Shown: positions 16,174 through 25,255 of the stretch, in pieces
Layout: every line of letters starts with the position of its first letter
How positions within the stretch are numbered: position 1 is the stretch's first letter
From: Thermoanaerobaculia bacterium
Lineage (GTDB): Bacteria; Acidobacteriota; Thermoanaerobaculia; Multivoradales; JAIOJS01
Assembly (NCBI GenBank): GCA_030429235.1
Contig: JAUIDB010000019.1
Location: 1-64,000 of the forward strand
Direction: 5' to 3'
Length of the DNA: 64,000 nt
Made by a program: the position numbers and the translations under genes
Notes under the pieces: generated by a model
The model's database searches: none
What the model saw: the letters and a program-made list of their open reading frames with translations, nothing else
What the model was told of the DNA's origin: nothing

Positions 16174-17354
16174 TGGACGCGATTGCCCCTGGATTGGTCC
16201 CCGCCGCGGTCCGGCCTGGGTCGGGAGCTCGATCCTGGAGATCGCTGCGGTGGATCGGGTTCTGGTTCGTCGGAACGATCCTGTGTCAGTTCGCGCTCGG
16301 CGCGCTGCTGGCGGTCGGCTGGACTCGGGAACGGGTGAGGCGGTCGGTACTCGTCCGCTGGGGAGGAGCAGACAGGTCGAGCGCGGGCTCGTTCGAGGCC
16401 GCCGACCCGACAGCCGAGGCATCGACCAACCCGATCCTGGTCCCGTCGACCGACGTTGGCGGGCGCCCCGCGAGTCCGTTGCGGTTGGCGCGGCGCGTTC
16501 TCCACCTGATGGGCCAGGGCGCCTCCAGTTGGTCCGCCACCTGGTTGCTTCTGGCACCGGCGCAGATCCTCTGGGCCTTCTCCTGGTACGCCGGCTGGCA
16601 CGTCTCCTTTGCCAAGGTCTACGAGCAGTCGGACATCGGTTTGCTGACGGCGGGTGCGGGCACCTTCCTGTTCCTCCTGACGGCGCCCCTGGTCGTGCTG
16701 GCTCAGGCCCGACACGCCGTCACCGACAGTTGGCGTACGGCAGTCGAACTGCCGGTCCTGTGGCGACTCCTCGCCGAGCGTCCCTGGTCCTCGACCGTTC
16801 TCGCACTCGGGTACGGGCTGGCGACGGTACCGTTGACGGTCCTCATCGTGGCGCCGCTGTTCTTCGGCCAGAACCTCGAGGGCTCGGTCGCCGAGCTCCG
16901 GCAGATCGCGGCGCGATACTGGTTCTGGGTTACCGCCCTCGGTTGGCCGCTCTACTTCGGTCTGCACCTCGCCGCGGGCCGACTCTACGGATGCGCGCTG
17001 CGCTCGGCTGCTCTGGCGGGGCGCTTGCCGCGGTCTCTGTTGCATCCGACCGAACGCCGTCTGCTGGATCGACGGTCGCCGTGTCGGGCACCCTCCGCGC
17101 TGCTCCGCCGGGTTGCACTGCTTCCCAGCGTCGGCCTGGTCTGCGTGCTCTGGTTCGGAGTCGTGGTCCAGAACTACGCGACGGCCTTTCTCAACGATCG
17201 GGGCCCCCGGCAGTGGCTGAACCTTCCGCTGCTCGAGCTACCCTGGTGGCGAGCGATACCCGATGGCCTGACCGTGAGTGCGGCTTCGGAGTCGGATCGC
17301 AGCCCCGAGGTGCGGCGGCGAGAGATCGAAGGGCCAGGTAGTCGTGAACCTTGA
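16173..17354 (+). CDS. Polytopic membrane protein of unknown function
   Basis: A 393-residue protein whose ATG at 16173 overlaps the previous stop by one base. I count about six hydrophobic segments: near residues 25-48, 125-145, 158-180, 203-228, 245-268 and 310-335. The segment between the first and second helices is polar. The C-terminus is charged. I do not recognise a family; no catalytic motif stands out. Tight coupling to a Tat-exported phosphatase-like protein suggests a membrane partner for that enzyme. Loci of this kind are uncharacterised to my knowledge. Confidence 0.7.
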   Translation: MDAIAPGLVPAAVRPGSGARSWRSLRWIGFWFVGTILCQFALGALLAVGWTRERVRRSVLVRWGGADRSSAGSFEAADPTAEASTNPILVPSTDVGGRPASPLRLARRVLHLMGQGASSWSATWLLLAPAQILWAFSWYAGWHVSFAKVYEQSDIGLLTAGAGTFLFLLTAPLVVLAQARHAVTDSWRTAVELPVLWRLLAERPWSSTVLALGYGLATVPLTVLIVAPLFFGQNLEGSVAELRQIAARYWFWVTALGWPLYFGLHLAAGRLYGCALRSAALAGRLPRSLLHPTERRLLDRRSPCRAPSALLRRVALLPSVGLVCVLWFGVVVQNYATAFLNDRGPRQWLNLPLLELPWWRAIPDGLTVSAASESDRSPEVRRREIEGPGSREP

Positions 17355-17419
17355 ACGCTTCGCCCGGATACCCGTAGTACGCGGCGGCCTGCTGCCGGGA
17401 GGGTTACGATGTCGGCACC

Positions 17420-18196
17420 ATGAAGGGGCCGCCGATTCAGCTGATCCATTGCTCGTACCACAAGTGCTTGACGGTCTACTTCCGGCGCGTCATGGACACT
17501 CTCTTCAATCGCTGTGCTCCCTGGAGTTCGGGGTATCGGCACTACAACAGCCATCTGGAAGACTTTCTCGCCGGGTTCCGAGCCGATCGCCTGTCGTCGA
17601 TCAACAATCGAGCGCTGGAACTCGACGGACTGGCGCCCTTTCGACTCTCACGGTTTCTCCGCGACCCGCGGGACCTCATCGTTTCGGGGTACTTCTATCA
17701 CCGTCGCGGCGCCGAAGCCTGGACGCGCGACCCCTCGCCGTCGGACGAAGGGTGGTACTTCGCGAACGCCGTCGTTCCCGAGGGACTGCGACGAGCCGGC
17801 GGCTCGCTCTCCGAGTACCTACAGTCGGTGCCCGAGGAGGAGGGGCTGCTGGCGGAGATGGAACTGAGGCATCCCCATTTCGAGTCGATGGCCGCCTGGC
17901 CGCGAGACCATCCCGACATCCTGGTACTTCGCTACGAGGAGATCGCCAGGGACCAGGCGGCCGCTCTGAAGAAGATCCTCGAGCACTACGGCCTACCCTG
18001 GCCGGTGCGTGCGCTGGGTGGAGTCTTGGCGCGTCGACATTCACTGTCGGCACGTCGGCGTCGCTCGGGCGTCGATCCGCACGTGCGGGACGCCTCCTCG
18101 GGTCAGTGGCGGCGCTACTTCACGCCGGTCGTGCGGCGCGAGTTCGACGCCCGATGGGGTGCCCTGATCCGCGATTTGGGGTATCCGATCGACTAG
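17420..18196 (+). CDS. Sulfotransferase-like protein
   Basis: A 258-residue protein with the two PAPS-contact motifs of cytosolic/Golgi-type sulfotransferases. The 5'-phosphosulfate loop is CSYHKCLTVYF near residue 11. The 3'-phosphate motif is FLRDPRDLIVSGYFYH near residue 80, with the Arg and Ser positions kept. LVLRYEEI near residue 175 is also typical of the family. It would transfer sulfate from PAPS to a glycan, lipid or small molecule. No PAPS-synthesis genes are in the window. It follows the membrane-protein gene by 65 bp on the same strand and may belong to that operon. Confidence 0.82.
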   Translation: MKGPPIQLIHCSYHKCLTVYFRRVMDTLFNRCAPWSSGYRHYNSHLEDFLAGFRADRLSSINNRALELDGLAPFRLSRFLRDPRDLIVSGYFYHRRGAEAWTRDPSPSDEGWYFANAVVPEGLRRAGGSLSEYLQSVPEEEGLLAEMELRHPHFESMAAWPRDHPDILVLRYEEIARDQAAALKKILEHYGLPWPVRALGGVLARRHSLSARRRRSGVDPHVRDASSGQWRRYFTPVVRREFDARWGALIRDLGYPID

Positions 18197-18265
18197 TCGC
18201 GGTCGGTCGAGACCGTACCGCTGGGCGGGTTCGACCCTAGCTCAGAGTCCCGGCGACGGGATGGC

Positions 18266-18284
18266 CGGTGTCCGTCGGACACCG
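18266..18284. terminator. GC-rich hairpin between convergent genes
   Basis: CGGTGTCC (18266-18273) pairs perfectly with GGACACCG (18277-18284) around a 3-nt loop. It lies between the convergent stops at 18196 and 18313 and could work in both directions. No T-run follows. Confidence 0.5.
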
Positions 18285-18312
18285 ACCACCCGAAGGTGTA
18301 CGTCGTCGGGCC

Positions 18313-20457
18313 TCAGAAGCTGAACGAGACCTGGCCCGTGACCTTGCGGCTGATGAGATCACCGAAGACGTGTTGTTGCACCGTCTCGTCGGTAATGTTC
18401 TGCCCGTTGACCGAGACCGTCACCTTGTCGCCAGCGAGTCGTACGCCGGCGCCCACGTTGAACTGGGTGAACGAGTCGGTTGGTCCGTAGAATCGCGAAT
18501 CGAGCACATCGGTCCAGAACGCTTCGTCCTGGTAGTTCAGGCTGGCGTTGAGGAAGAAGACGCCCGAGTCGTAGGACAGACCTAGATTGCCGCGGTGGTT
18601 GGGCGGGATGTTGGTCTCGCTGATATCGATGCCCTCTACCTCCGGATCCTCCTGGTAGGAGTAGTTGAGGAAGAGGTTTAGGTTGGGACTGGGCTGAAGC
18701 TGGATCCCCACCTCGAGCCCTTCGTCGGTGACCTCACCCACGTTGCGGTAGCTGAACGCAGACGGCAGTGAACCGGCGGGCGGATAGAGCGGAAGAACGA
18801 CCCCCGGGGCGGCCATCAGGCCCAGCGGCCAACCGGGAGGCGGGTTGCTGTCACCGTAGAAGTCGCGCGGGAAGAAGTCCGACTGGTCCTTGGTCTCGTT
18901 GTGGTACGCGGAGATCGTGAACGAGCCCTTGTCGAAGGTCGCCGCGTAGCTCACTTCGAACGCATCGAGCTGTTCTTCCGTCATGTTTCGGTTGCCCACC
19001 GCATCCGACGTGAAGACGTAGGGGAAGGGGCTACACTGCGTGAGGACAAACGCGCAGGGTATCCCCGGCGGGATGAGCCCGGCCGCGACCAGTCCAGCCT
19101 GGAACGGTGCCGGGTCGATGAACGCCTGGTTGACGATGACGATGTCGAGGTCGGTGTTGACCACCGAAGGAGAGCGGAAGGCTCGGTTGTAGGTCAAGCG
19201 GATCGTATGGTCCGAAGAGGGGGAGAAGATCAGTGCCGTCCGTGGCGAAACGACCGAGCCGATCGGGTCGAGGTCGTCCCAGCGGGCTCCCACTACCCAG
19301 CGGAAAAGGTCGTTGAAGAAGATCTCGTCCTGAACGAAGAGTCCCACCTCGTCACGATCTTCGGCGTTGGGAGCGATCGACAGGTCGAAGGTGCTGCGGC
19401 GAACGTTGCCGCCGTACGTCAGCACGTGTTTGCCCCCGAATGCCGCCGTCGAGCTGAAGTCGAGGTTGTAGGTGTCGGAGGCGAAGTCGAGAGGGATCGG
19501 TCGTCCGTCGGGACCGACCGTCAGCAGGTTGCTGGCATCGCCGTTGAGCACGTTGGCGTAGAAGTTGGCCTGCAGAACACCCTTGGACAGCCCGACCTTG
19601 AAGTACCCCAGATCGGCCTTCTCGATATCGAAGGGACCGATGCCCGAGTGGATGATCCCATCGGTCTCCGCGTAGCCGCCAGAGACGGTCCAGGTGGTGC
19701 TCGGATTGCTGTCGAAGTCGACGCGCGCGTCGAGCTTGGGCTGAGCCGTTCCTTTGTTGGCGAAGTCCGGGTATGGCGTGCTGGTCCCGGGGATCAGGCC
19801 GGTCGGTCGATCGTACGGGTCCTGTTCGTAGTAACCGGCCGAGAGTTTGTAGCCAACCTTGTCGGTGGCGCCGGCGTGGGTCAACGAGCCGAAGAGGGTA
19901 CTGAGCTCACCGCCACCCAGACGCACCCAGTTGCCGGCGATATCGCGCGGCTTCTTGGTGATCACGTTGATCACGCCGCTCACCGCGTTGGCGCCCCACA
20001 CGGCACTGCCCGGACCGCGGACGACCTCGACCTGTTCGATCTCGGCCGGGTTCACCGGCATGAAGTCCCACATCACGAAGCCGAAGAAGTCGAGGTAGAG
20101 GGTTCGCCCATCCACCAACACCAACTGATTCGTCGCCAGACTCGAGGTCGCCTGCCGTCCCGAAATTTGGATGTCGCGGGCACTCATTTGCGAGACGTTG
20201 AGGCCGGGTACGTTCCGCAGCAGGTCGCCGTAGTCGTCACCCGCCAGTTTCTCGATCTGCTCCGAGGTGAGCACCGAGACCGTAGCGGGTGCCTCGTGGA
20301 GAGGCTGGGCGGAACGCGAGGCGGTGACGACGACGGTCTCGCCGAACTCCTCGCGCTCCTGGGCCTCGGATTCCTCAGAGTCCTGAGCCCAGGCCGATCC
20401 GAAACACACCAATACACAGGTCGCCAGCCAAACGACGCGAACCAGTCCCTCTTTCAT
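18313..20457 (-). CDS. TonB-dependent outer-membrane receptor
   Basis: A 714-residue receptor. The ATG at 20457 is preferred because AAGGAGG lies 5 nt upstream; a start five codons earlier would place that site inside the coding sequence. The signal peptide is 1-24 (ending SAWAQ). The plug domain is about 45-165, with ETVVVTAS as the likely TonB-box region, VPGLNVSQMSARDIQISGRQ, VLVDGRTLY and the usual IEQVEVVRGPGSAVWGANAVSGVINVITK. A 22-strand barrel follows and ends in aromatic VSFSF, as outer-membrane insertion requires. It would import a siderophore, cobalamin, carbohydrate or other large ligand. No adjacent uptake genes identify it. Confidence 0.95.
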   Translation of the reverse strand: MKEGLVRVVWLATCVLVCFGSAWAQDSEESEAQEREEFGETVVVTASRSAQPLHEAPATVSVLTSEQIEKLAGDDYGDLLRNVPGLNVSQMSARDIQISGRQATSSLATNQLVLVDGRTLYLDFFGFVMWDFMPVNPAEIEQVEVVRGPGSAVWGANAVSGVINVITKKPRDIAGNWVRLGGGELSTLFGSLTHAGATDKVGYKLSAGYYEQDPYDRPTGLIPGTSTPYPDFANKGTAQPKLDARVDFDSNPSTTWTVSGGYAETDGIIHSGIGPFDIEKADLGYFKVGLSKGVLQANFYANVLNGDASNLLTVGPDGRPIPLDFASDTYNLDFSSTAAFGGKHVLTYGGNVRRSTFDLSIAPNAEDRDEVGLFVQDEIFFNDLFRWVVGARWDDLDPIGSVVSPRTALIFSPSSDHTIRLTYNRAFRSPSVVNTDLDIVIVNQAFIDPAPFQAGLVAAGLIPPGIPCAFVLTQCSPFPYVFTSDAVGNRNMTEEQLDAFEVSYAATFDKGSFTISAYHNETKDQSDFFPRDFYGDSNPPPGWPLGLMAAPGVVLPLYPPAGSLPSAFSYRNVGEVTDEGLEVGIQLQPSPNLNLFLNYSYQEDPEVEGIDISETNIPPNHRGNLGLSYDSGVFFLNASLNYQDEAFWTDVLDSRFYGPTDSFTQFNVGAGVRLAGDKVTVSVNGQNITDETVQQHVFGDLISRKVTGQVSFSF

Positions 20458-20522
20458 GGGGCCTCCTTGCACAAGACAGTGGATGTTGTGGCCCCATCAT
20501 AACCGAGCCCGGGTGGTCTTTC

Positions 20523-22244
20523 CTAAGGCCGATCCCTCGACTCGGTGGGCAGGCGGAACGCTGCCATCTCTTCACCGTTGCGCACGAGGAGGAGGTCGTC
20601 GACCAGTACCGGGTGATTCCAGGTCTTGCCCTGGAGGGCCGGTTGGTGGGCCAGCTCGACAAAACCGTCCGGATCCGCTCGCACCAGGGCGAGATCGCCC
20701 CGATCCGAGATCACGAGCAGTAGATCCTGCTCGGCGAGCAGGAGCAGCTGGCCATTGCCGTAGCGCCCGCCCTTCCACCTCCTCTCGCCGCTCGCGGCGT
20801 CGAGGCAGGCCAGGATCCGCCCATCGAATCCGTAGAGGTGGCCCTGATGTTCCACGAAGTCGTTGAAGTACGGCTTGAGGCCGCGAGAAGTCCATCGCTC
20901 TTCGACCGTCCACTCCCCACCCTGCTGGCGCAGCTCGATGCGGCGGACCCCGCTGTCTCCATCCACCGAGAGCAGCAAATCGTGGCTCCCGATCTGGGCT
21001 GGTTGCACGATGGGGAAGCCGCTCCAGTCGTGCTGCCAGAGCAATCCTCCCGTCGTGGCGTCGACGGCGATCGCTCCCTCGCCACGGAGCTGAACCACCT
21101 GAGGCACGTCACCGAGCTGTACGAGGTGCGGCGAGCTGTAGCTCTCGGCTCCGGCGGGCCCTTGCCAACGCCGCTCCCCCGTTGCGAGGTCGTAGGCGAT
21201 CAGGGAGCCGGACGCGGCCACGACCACCAGGTCACCGAAGACCAGCGGAGAGCCGGATACCCCCCAGGTCGGTAGCGAGGCCTCGGTGTCGGTGGCCGCG
21301 TTCCGAGTCCAGCGCAAGCTGCCGTCCCCGGCATCGAGGGCGTTGAGAATGCCGGTGGCCCCGAGACTGACCACTGTCTCCCCGGCGAGGGTAGGGGTCC
21401 CTCGGGGCCCGGCGCCGGCATTCGACTCGAAGAAGCGCACTTCGTCCCGGTGGATCCAGACTGGGCGACCGCTGTCGATCTCGTAGGCGGCAACGACCTC
21501 GTGTTCGCCACGCTGCTCCTGGGTGTACAGGAGGCCTCCGCGAACGGCGAAGGAGGACCATCCCGGGCCCACGGCGCGGCGCCACAGCTCGTGCGGAGGG
21601 TCGGTATCCCAGTCGGTGATGAGGTTCGTACCGTGGACCAGTCCGTCGCGGCGGGGACCCCGGAACCCAGGCCAGTCGGCGGGTCCGTCCAGGTGACCAG
21701 CGGGTTGTGCGTCGGATCGATTCTCGCCGCGGTCCGATAGGAGTCGGGCTTCGGCGGTCTCGCTCCACCTCCAGGCGAACTCGGCCACGTGGTCCCCGGT
21801 GATCCCCTCGGTCCGAACCGCGGTCCATCCGCCGCAGACCACCAGCACCGTGACAACCAGGGCCCGTCGCCTTCGTGGTCGAGTCCATCCTCTGACCACT
21901 AGCGCCCAGAGGATGAACCCCAACCAGAAGAAGGGGAGGGCGTAGCCGAAGAACCAGAGCGGCCCCATCGACTCGTCCTTCAGTAGCCAGGTGAGGAGAA
22001 GCCCTGCCGCCGCGACGCCGAGGGCCTCCGCTCGTTCGGACCATCGGATCCGGCTGAAGAACAGCCACCAGAGCAGCAAGACCGCGCTCGCTCCGAAAGT
22101 AGTGAGCATGCCCTTCAGGAATCCGTCGAAGCCGGGGACCATGAGCTTCAGGCCGAATCGGCCAGCCAGGAGTAGGCAGACCAACAGGACGCCGGGCCAG
22201 AGCCGAACGGACCAGGAAGGGGAGGAATCGTGAGTCGCGGGCAT
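20523..22244 (-). CDS. Membrane-anchored PQQ-type beta-propeller protein
   Basis: A 573-residue protein. Residues 1-155 hold about five hydrophobic segments. The remaining 400 residues are PQQ-enzyme-like repeats (DWPGFRGPRRDGL; LNALDAGDGSLRWTR; IAYDLATGERRWQG; ACLDAASGERRWKG). Such propellers occur in quinoprotein dehydrogenases and in structural proteins like BamB. I do not see the catalytic Asp or disulfide features of a true dehydrogenase, so enzymatic activity is doubtful. The opening pattern with FRGPRRDG is common in outer-membrane or periplasmic PQQ-like proteins of Acidobacteria and Planctomycetes. It lies 65 bp upstream of the TonB receptor on the same strand, so co-transcription is possible. 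Confidence 0.82.
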   Translation of the reverse strand: MPATHDSSPSWSVRLWPGVLLVCLLLAGRFGLKLMVPGFDGFLKGMLTTFGASAVLLLWWLFFSRIRWSERAEALGVAAAGLLLTWLLKDESMGPLWFFGYALPFFWLGFILWALVVRGWTRPRRRRALVVTVLVVCGGWTAVRTEGITGDHVAEFAWRWSETAEARLLSDRGENRSDAQPAGHLDGPADWPGFRGPRRDGLVHGTNLITDWDTDPPHELWRRAVGPGWSSFAVRGGLLYTQEQRGEHEVVAAYEIDSGRPVWIHRDEVRFFESNAGAGPRGTPTLAGETVVSLGATGILNALDAGDGSLRWTRNAATDTEASLPTWGVSGSPLVFGDLVVVAASGSLIAYDLATGERRWQGPAGAESYSSPHLVQLGDVPQVVQLRGEGAIAVDATTGGLLWQHDWSGFPIVQPAQIGSHDLLLSVDGDSGVRRIELRQQGGEWTVEERWTSRGLKPYFNDFVEHQGHLYGFDGRILACLDAASGERRWKGGRYGNGQLLLLAEQDLLLVISDRGDLALVRADPDGFVELAHQPALQGKTWNHPVLVDDLLLVRNGEEMAAFRLPTESRDRP

Positions 22245-22350
22245 CAGTTTCTCCGGGTCGAGTGGGGGGACGCCATGACTACGGCCGAGGTGAGTACCTT
22301 GTTCCGAAGCACCGAGGTGGGGGCGGTACCCACTGGCCGGCCGAAGGGGG

Positions 22351-22376
22351 ACGGGGTGACCCTCGGACCACCCCGT
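22351..22376 (-). terminator. Hairpin after the BtrH-like gene
   Basis: ACGGGGTG (22351-22358) pairs perfectly with CACCCCGT (22369-22376) around a 10-nt loop. It lies 7 nt beyond the stop of the minus-strand gene ending at 22384, a good place for a terminator, although no T-run is present. Confidence 0.5.
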
Positions 22377-22383
22377 GCCTCGG

Positions 22384-23736
22384 TCAGTGGTCCTCGCTGA
22401 AGGCCCTGAGTTCGGCCAGTGCCTCGACTTCGTCTCGATGGATCGCCAGCACGTGCTCTCGGAGTCTGAGCCGCAGCTCTTCGCGAGCGCCCTGGTCGAG
22501 GGGGAAGTCGCGCAACTGCCGGTCTCGATGTTCCCGCAACTCCTCCCAGACGGCAGCGATCTCGGCCGGCGGGGCTCCGTCGTGGAGCAGCTCTGCCTTA
22601 CGGCCGAGCAGGGTTCGAGCGCGCTTCAGGCCCGCGACCGTGTCGGGCAGCGCGGTGTGGGCGAGCTCGGTCCACCGCTGGCCCAGTTGTCGGTACCGCT
22701 CCGACAGCCGGCGGAGCGTCGGCTGGTCGAGCCGTCCCGCCGCATCGGAGAGGAAGTCCGCCATCAGCGGTCGACAGAGCCCTCCGCCCGTGCCGTAGTG
22801 CTCGATGGAGTCGTAGATCCAGGTCAGGCCGCGCCAGAGGTTGGAGTCGCTGGCAAAGACCCGGGACCAGCTCGTCTTCCGGTTCTTGGCTCGAGGGGTG
22901 GTGGACAAGCGGTCCGCCCAGGTCTCGAGGGCCGCGAGCTGGAAACTCTCGGCCATGTGGCGCATCTTGGGTTGGTCGAGCAACTCGTGGCATCGACGGA
23001 TGCCCGATCGGACGAGGTCGACCAACTCCGCCGGCTCGAGGTTTCGTCCCTCCTGTTCGGGCAGCCACAGCAGGCGGTGTTTCTGCTTCCCGATGCGAGC
23101 CCGGGCCCGGGCCAGTTCGGCCAGCGAGACCGCCATCGGTCGATCGGCGCTGTCGCCGATCCAGGCGATTCCACGGTCGTCGTCGATCGAGTAGATCGTG
23201 ACCACGTGGTAGCTGCCTCCTCCCATGGTATCCGGCGTCGCGCGATGTGGCAGCCCCTCGGCGTCGACCCAGGCCATCACGGGTCCTCCCCGCTCCAGGG
23301 CCTGGCGCAGCTGCCGTTTGGCCTTCGATGCCCCCGACGTCTCGACGACTTCGGTGACAAGACCCAAACGAGTCGTCAGGCCCTGGGCGTAGTCGAGATC
23401 GTCGTGCCACGACGCTCGACCGGCGAGGAAGAAGGTACCGATGTCCTCCTTCTCGTAGTAGAACTGGAAGACGCCGAGGCCGATGCCTCCCGCGAGCCCG
23501 AACAGCATCGACTCCGAGAGCGGTTGCCCGTCGGAGTCGCGGAGTCCGGCGTGCGTCAGGAGAACGCGGAGAACCGTGGTGGCGGGCACGCTGCCCGCCA
23601 GGTGACTCGGCGCCGGGATCGTGGTCACGAGCGGCTGCCGCTTGGCGAGGATCTGCCGGCGAGCCGTCGTGTAGCTCTCGCCGGTTCGCTGCATGCGGTG
23701 GCGCACCAGCTGCTTGAACTTCTTTCGGACCGTCAT
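22384..23736 (-). CDS. BtrH N-terminal / DUF4872-like protein
   Basis: A 450-residue cytosolic protein. It starts with a basic helix (KFKQLVRHRMQRTGESYTTARRQIL) of a kind seen at the start of several proteins. Residues about 45-190 resemble the BtrH N-terminal papain-like fold (LRVLLTHAGL, LFGLAGGIGLGVFQF, MAWVDAEGLP, YHVVTIYSIDDDRGIAWIGDS). The rest is helical, like DUF4872. BtrH transfers an acyl group from a carrier protein during butirosin synthesis. The Cys position of that active site looks like Gly or Ser here (LAGG), so catalysis is uncertain. No carrier protein or aminoglycoside genes are near. It appears to be a stand-alone gene. Confidence 0.7.
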   Translation of the reverse strand: MTVRKKFKQLVRHRMQRTGESYTTARRQILAKRQPLVTTIPAPSHLAGSVPATTVLRVLLTHAGLRDSDGQPLSESMLFGLAGGIGLGVFQFYYEKEDIGTFFLAGRASWHDDLDYAQGLTTRLGLVTEVVETSGASKAKRQLRQALERGGPVMAWVDAEGLPHRATPDTMGGGSYHVVTIYSIDDDRGIAWIGDSADRPMAVSLAELARARARIGKQKHRLLWLPEQEGRNLEPAELVDLVRSGIRRCHELLDQPKMRHMAESFQLAALETWADRLSTTPRAKNRKTSWSRVFASDSNLWRGLTWIYDSIEHYGTGGGLCRPLMADFLSDAAGRLDQPTLRRLSERYRQLGQRWTELAHTALPDTVAGLKRARTLLGRKAELLHDGAPPAEIAAVWEELREHRDRQLRDFPLDQGAREELRLRLREHVLAIHRDEVEALAELRAFSEDH

Positions 23737-23987
23737 GATGACTTGCCTTTCTGCCGTTCCGATCGAAACCCCATGCGCCTCGACCCCGGCGAAAGTCGTC
23801 AGAATGAAGGTCGGAAGATGGTGTCTGGGCCGTAAGAGCCGCAGGCGACCGCTCGAACTCGAGAACAGTTGGGTTCCCTTTGCCCCCGCGTCAGCCAGGC
23901 GGCATGAGTACCTGGTCAGGGGGTGAGGCGTGAGTCCCGCCGGCTAGAGACTATCAAACCAGAGGGGGACCCGAGAAGCTCTTCGCT

Positions 23988-25064
23988 CTAGCGATGGACG
24001 ACCAGTCGTCCGACACGACCGTCCGATCCCACCAGGAAACCGGAGGCGCTGGATTCGTCGAAGTCGAACGCGTAGTAGGGTGGCCCGTCGAGAACCGACC
24101 AGGTACGGCCGGCATCGTGAGATAGGGCGAGCCCACTCTGCCCCACGGCGAGTACCGTGCGATCGTCCAGGAAGCGGACACAGGCTTTCTGCGAGATCGG
24201 GTCGCTCCGCTCGGCCATCGTCCAGGATCTTCCCCCGTCCTTCGTCCAGGCGATGTTGCCGTCGTCGGCCTCCGGCTCCAGGTAGTCGCCTCCCACGATC
24301 ACTCCGATCTCGGGGTTGCGAAAGGTGAGCGAGAAGATGCCGGCCGACGACCTGCCCGCGGGCAGGGGCGTCGCGCTGACCCGCCAGTTCTCGCCATCGT
24401 CAGACGATCGGAAGACGCGAGCGGCTCCTCCGCCGGTGCCGACCCACAGATGCTCATCGCGGCCGACGATCCCGGTGCCGCTGGCGGCAAAGCCGGCCTC
24501 TCCCGCCGCCAGCGGAGGGAGGGAACCGGTGCCGAAGCGTTGCCAGGTCTCGCCCCCATCGTCGGTCCGCAGCAGCAAGAGCTGTCCGTCCGTCGAGTCG
24601 CTGGTGAGAAAACCCGACCGTGGGTTGCGAAAGGTTATGCCGTTGAAGAACGCGCCCTCGATGTCGTTCTGCAGCACCAGCCGCCAGCTCGATCCGTGAT
24701 CGGTGGTCTTGTAGATCCGAGAGGCACTGTCGGGCCCCACGCTCATCACGAGCACGGTTCCCGATTCCAGGATGGCGAGGTCGCGGAAATCGAGCTGCTC
24801 GGTGTCGGGGGGTGCTACCGACTGCCAGGTGGCACCGCCGTCGGTGGACCGCAGGACGGTGCCAGCCGAACCCGAGATCCAGACGGTGGTGGAACCTTCC
24901 AGGGCCACGCCGCGCAGCGAGACGTCGCCGACACTGGTCAGCGGCTCGAGGTGGACGGTTCGGTGCTCGGCAGGTTCGGAGGGGGTAGCGAGCTGAGCGC
25001 TGGCGGCGGAAGCGAGGAGGAAGAGGGCCAGGACGGCGCTGAGTCGGATGGGTCGGGTGAGCAA
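23988..25064 (-). CDS. YCF48/BNR-like exported beta-propeller
   Basis: A protein of about 358 residues. I favour the TTG at 25064 because GGAG lies 6 nt upstream and the signal peptide (RPIRLSAVLALFLLASAASA) then begins at once; the frame stays open to an ATG-type start at 25163. The mature part consists of Asp-box or YCF48-type repeats: TVLRSTDGGATWQS, RIYKTTDHGSSWRL, LLRTDDGGETWQR, VFRSSDDGENWRV, IAWTKDGGRSWTM, LALSHDAGRTWSV. Such propellers occur in sialidases and in photosystem assembly factor Ycf48; the sialidase catalytic Arg triad is not evident. A periplasmic or secreted binding or scaffold role is likely. Confidence 0.8.
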   Translation of the reverse strand: MLTRPIRLSAVLALFLLASAASAQLATPSEPAEHRTVHLEPLTSVGDVSLRGVALEGSTTVWISGSAGTVLRSTDGGATWQSVAPPDTEQLDFRDLAILESGTVLVMSVGPDSASRIYKTTDHGSSWRLVLQNDIEGAFFNGITFRNPRSGFLTSDSTDGQLLLLRTDDGGETWQRFGTGSLPPLAAGEAGFAASGTGIVGRDEHLWVGTGGGAARVFRSSDDGENWRVSATPLPAGRSSAGIFSLTFRNPEIGVIVGGDYLEPEADDGNIAWTKDGGRSWTMAERSDPISQKACVRFLDDRTVLAVGQSGLALSHDAGRTWSVLDGPPYYAFDFDESSASGFLVGSDGRVGRLVVHR

Positions 25065-25255
25065 CAGGGTCTCCGGAATGAAGTCGATCGCTTTCGGAGG
25101 TCTTGGTCCGCCTGGAACTTCAGCAGACTCTCTGAGAGGGTCGATTCTACTCCCCGGGTGCAACCGGCCAGGTCATTGGACAGGGCGATCCTCGATCGTC
25201 GTTCGTCCCGTGCGACGCGAGGAGAGCGAGGCTCGCGTTCCGAGCCAGCCTGGGT

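Noticed and set aside
18901-20502. A 533-codon open frame antisense to the TonB receptor
   Set aside because: It is a high-GC shadow: no ribosome-binding site, no domain, and Arg/Val/Glu-rich composition. The receptor on the other strand has full family motifs.
22375-23835. A 486-codon plus-strand frame over the BtrH-like gene
   Set aside because: Shadow of the minus-strand gene, which has recognisable motifs; no start signal.
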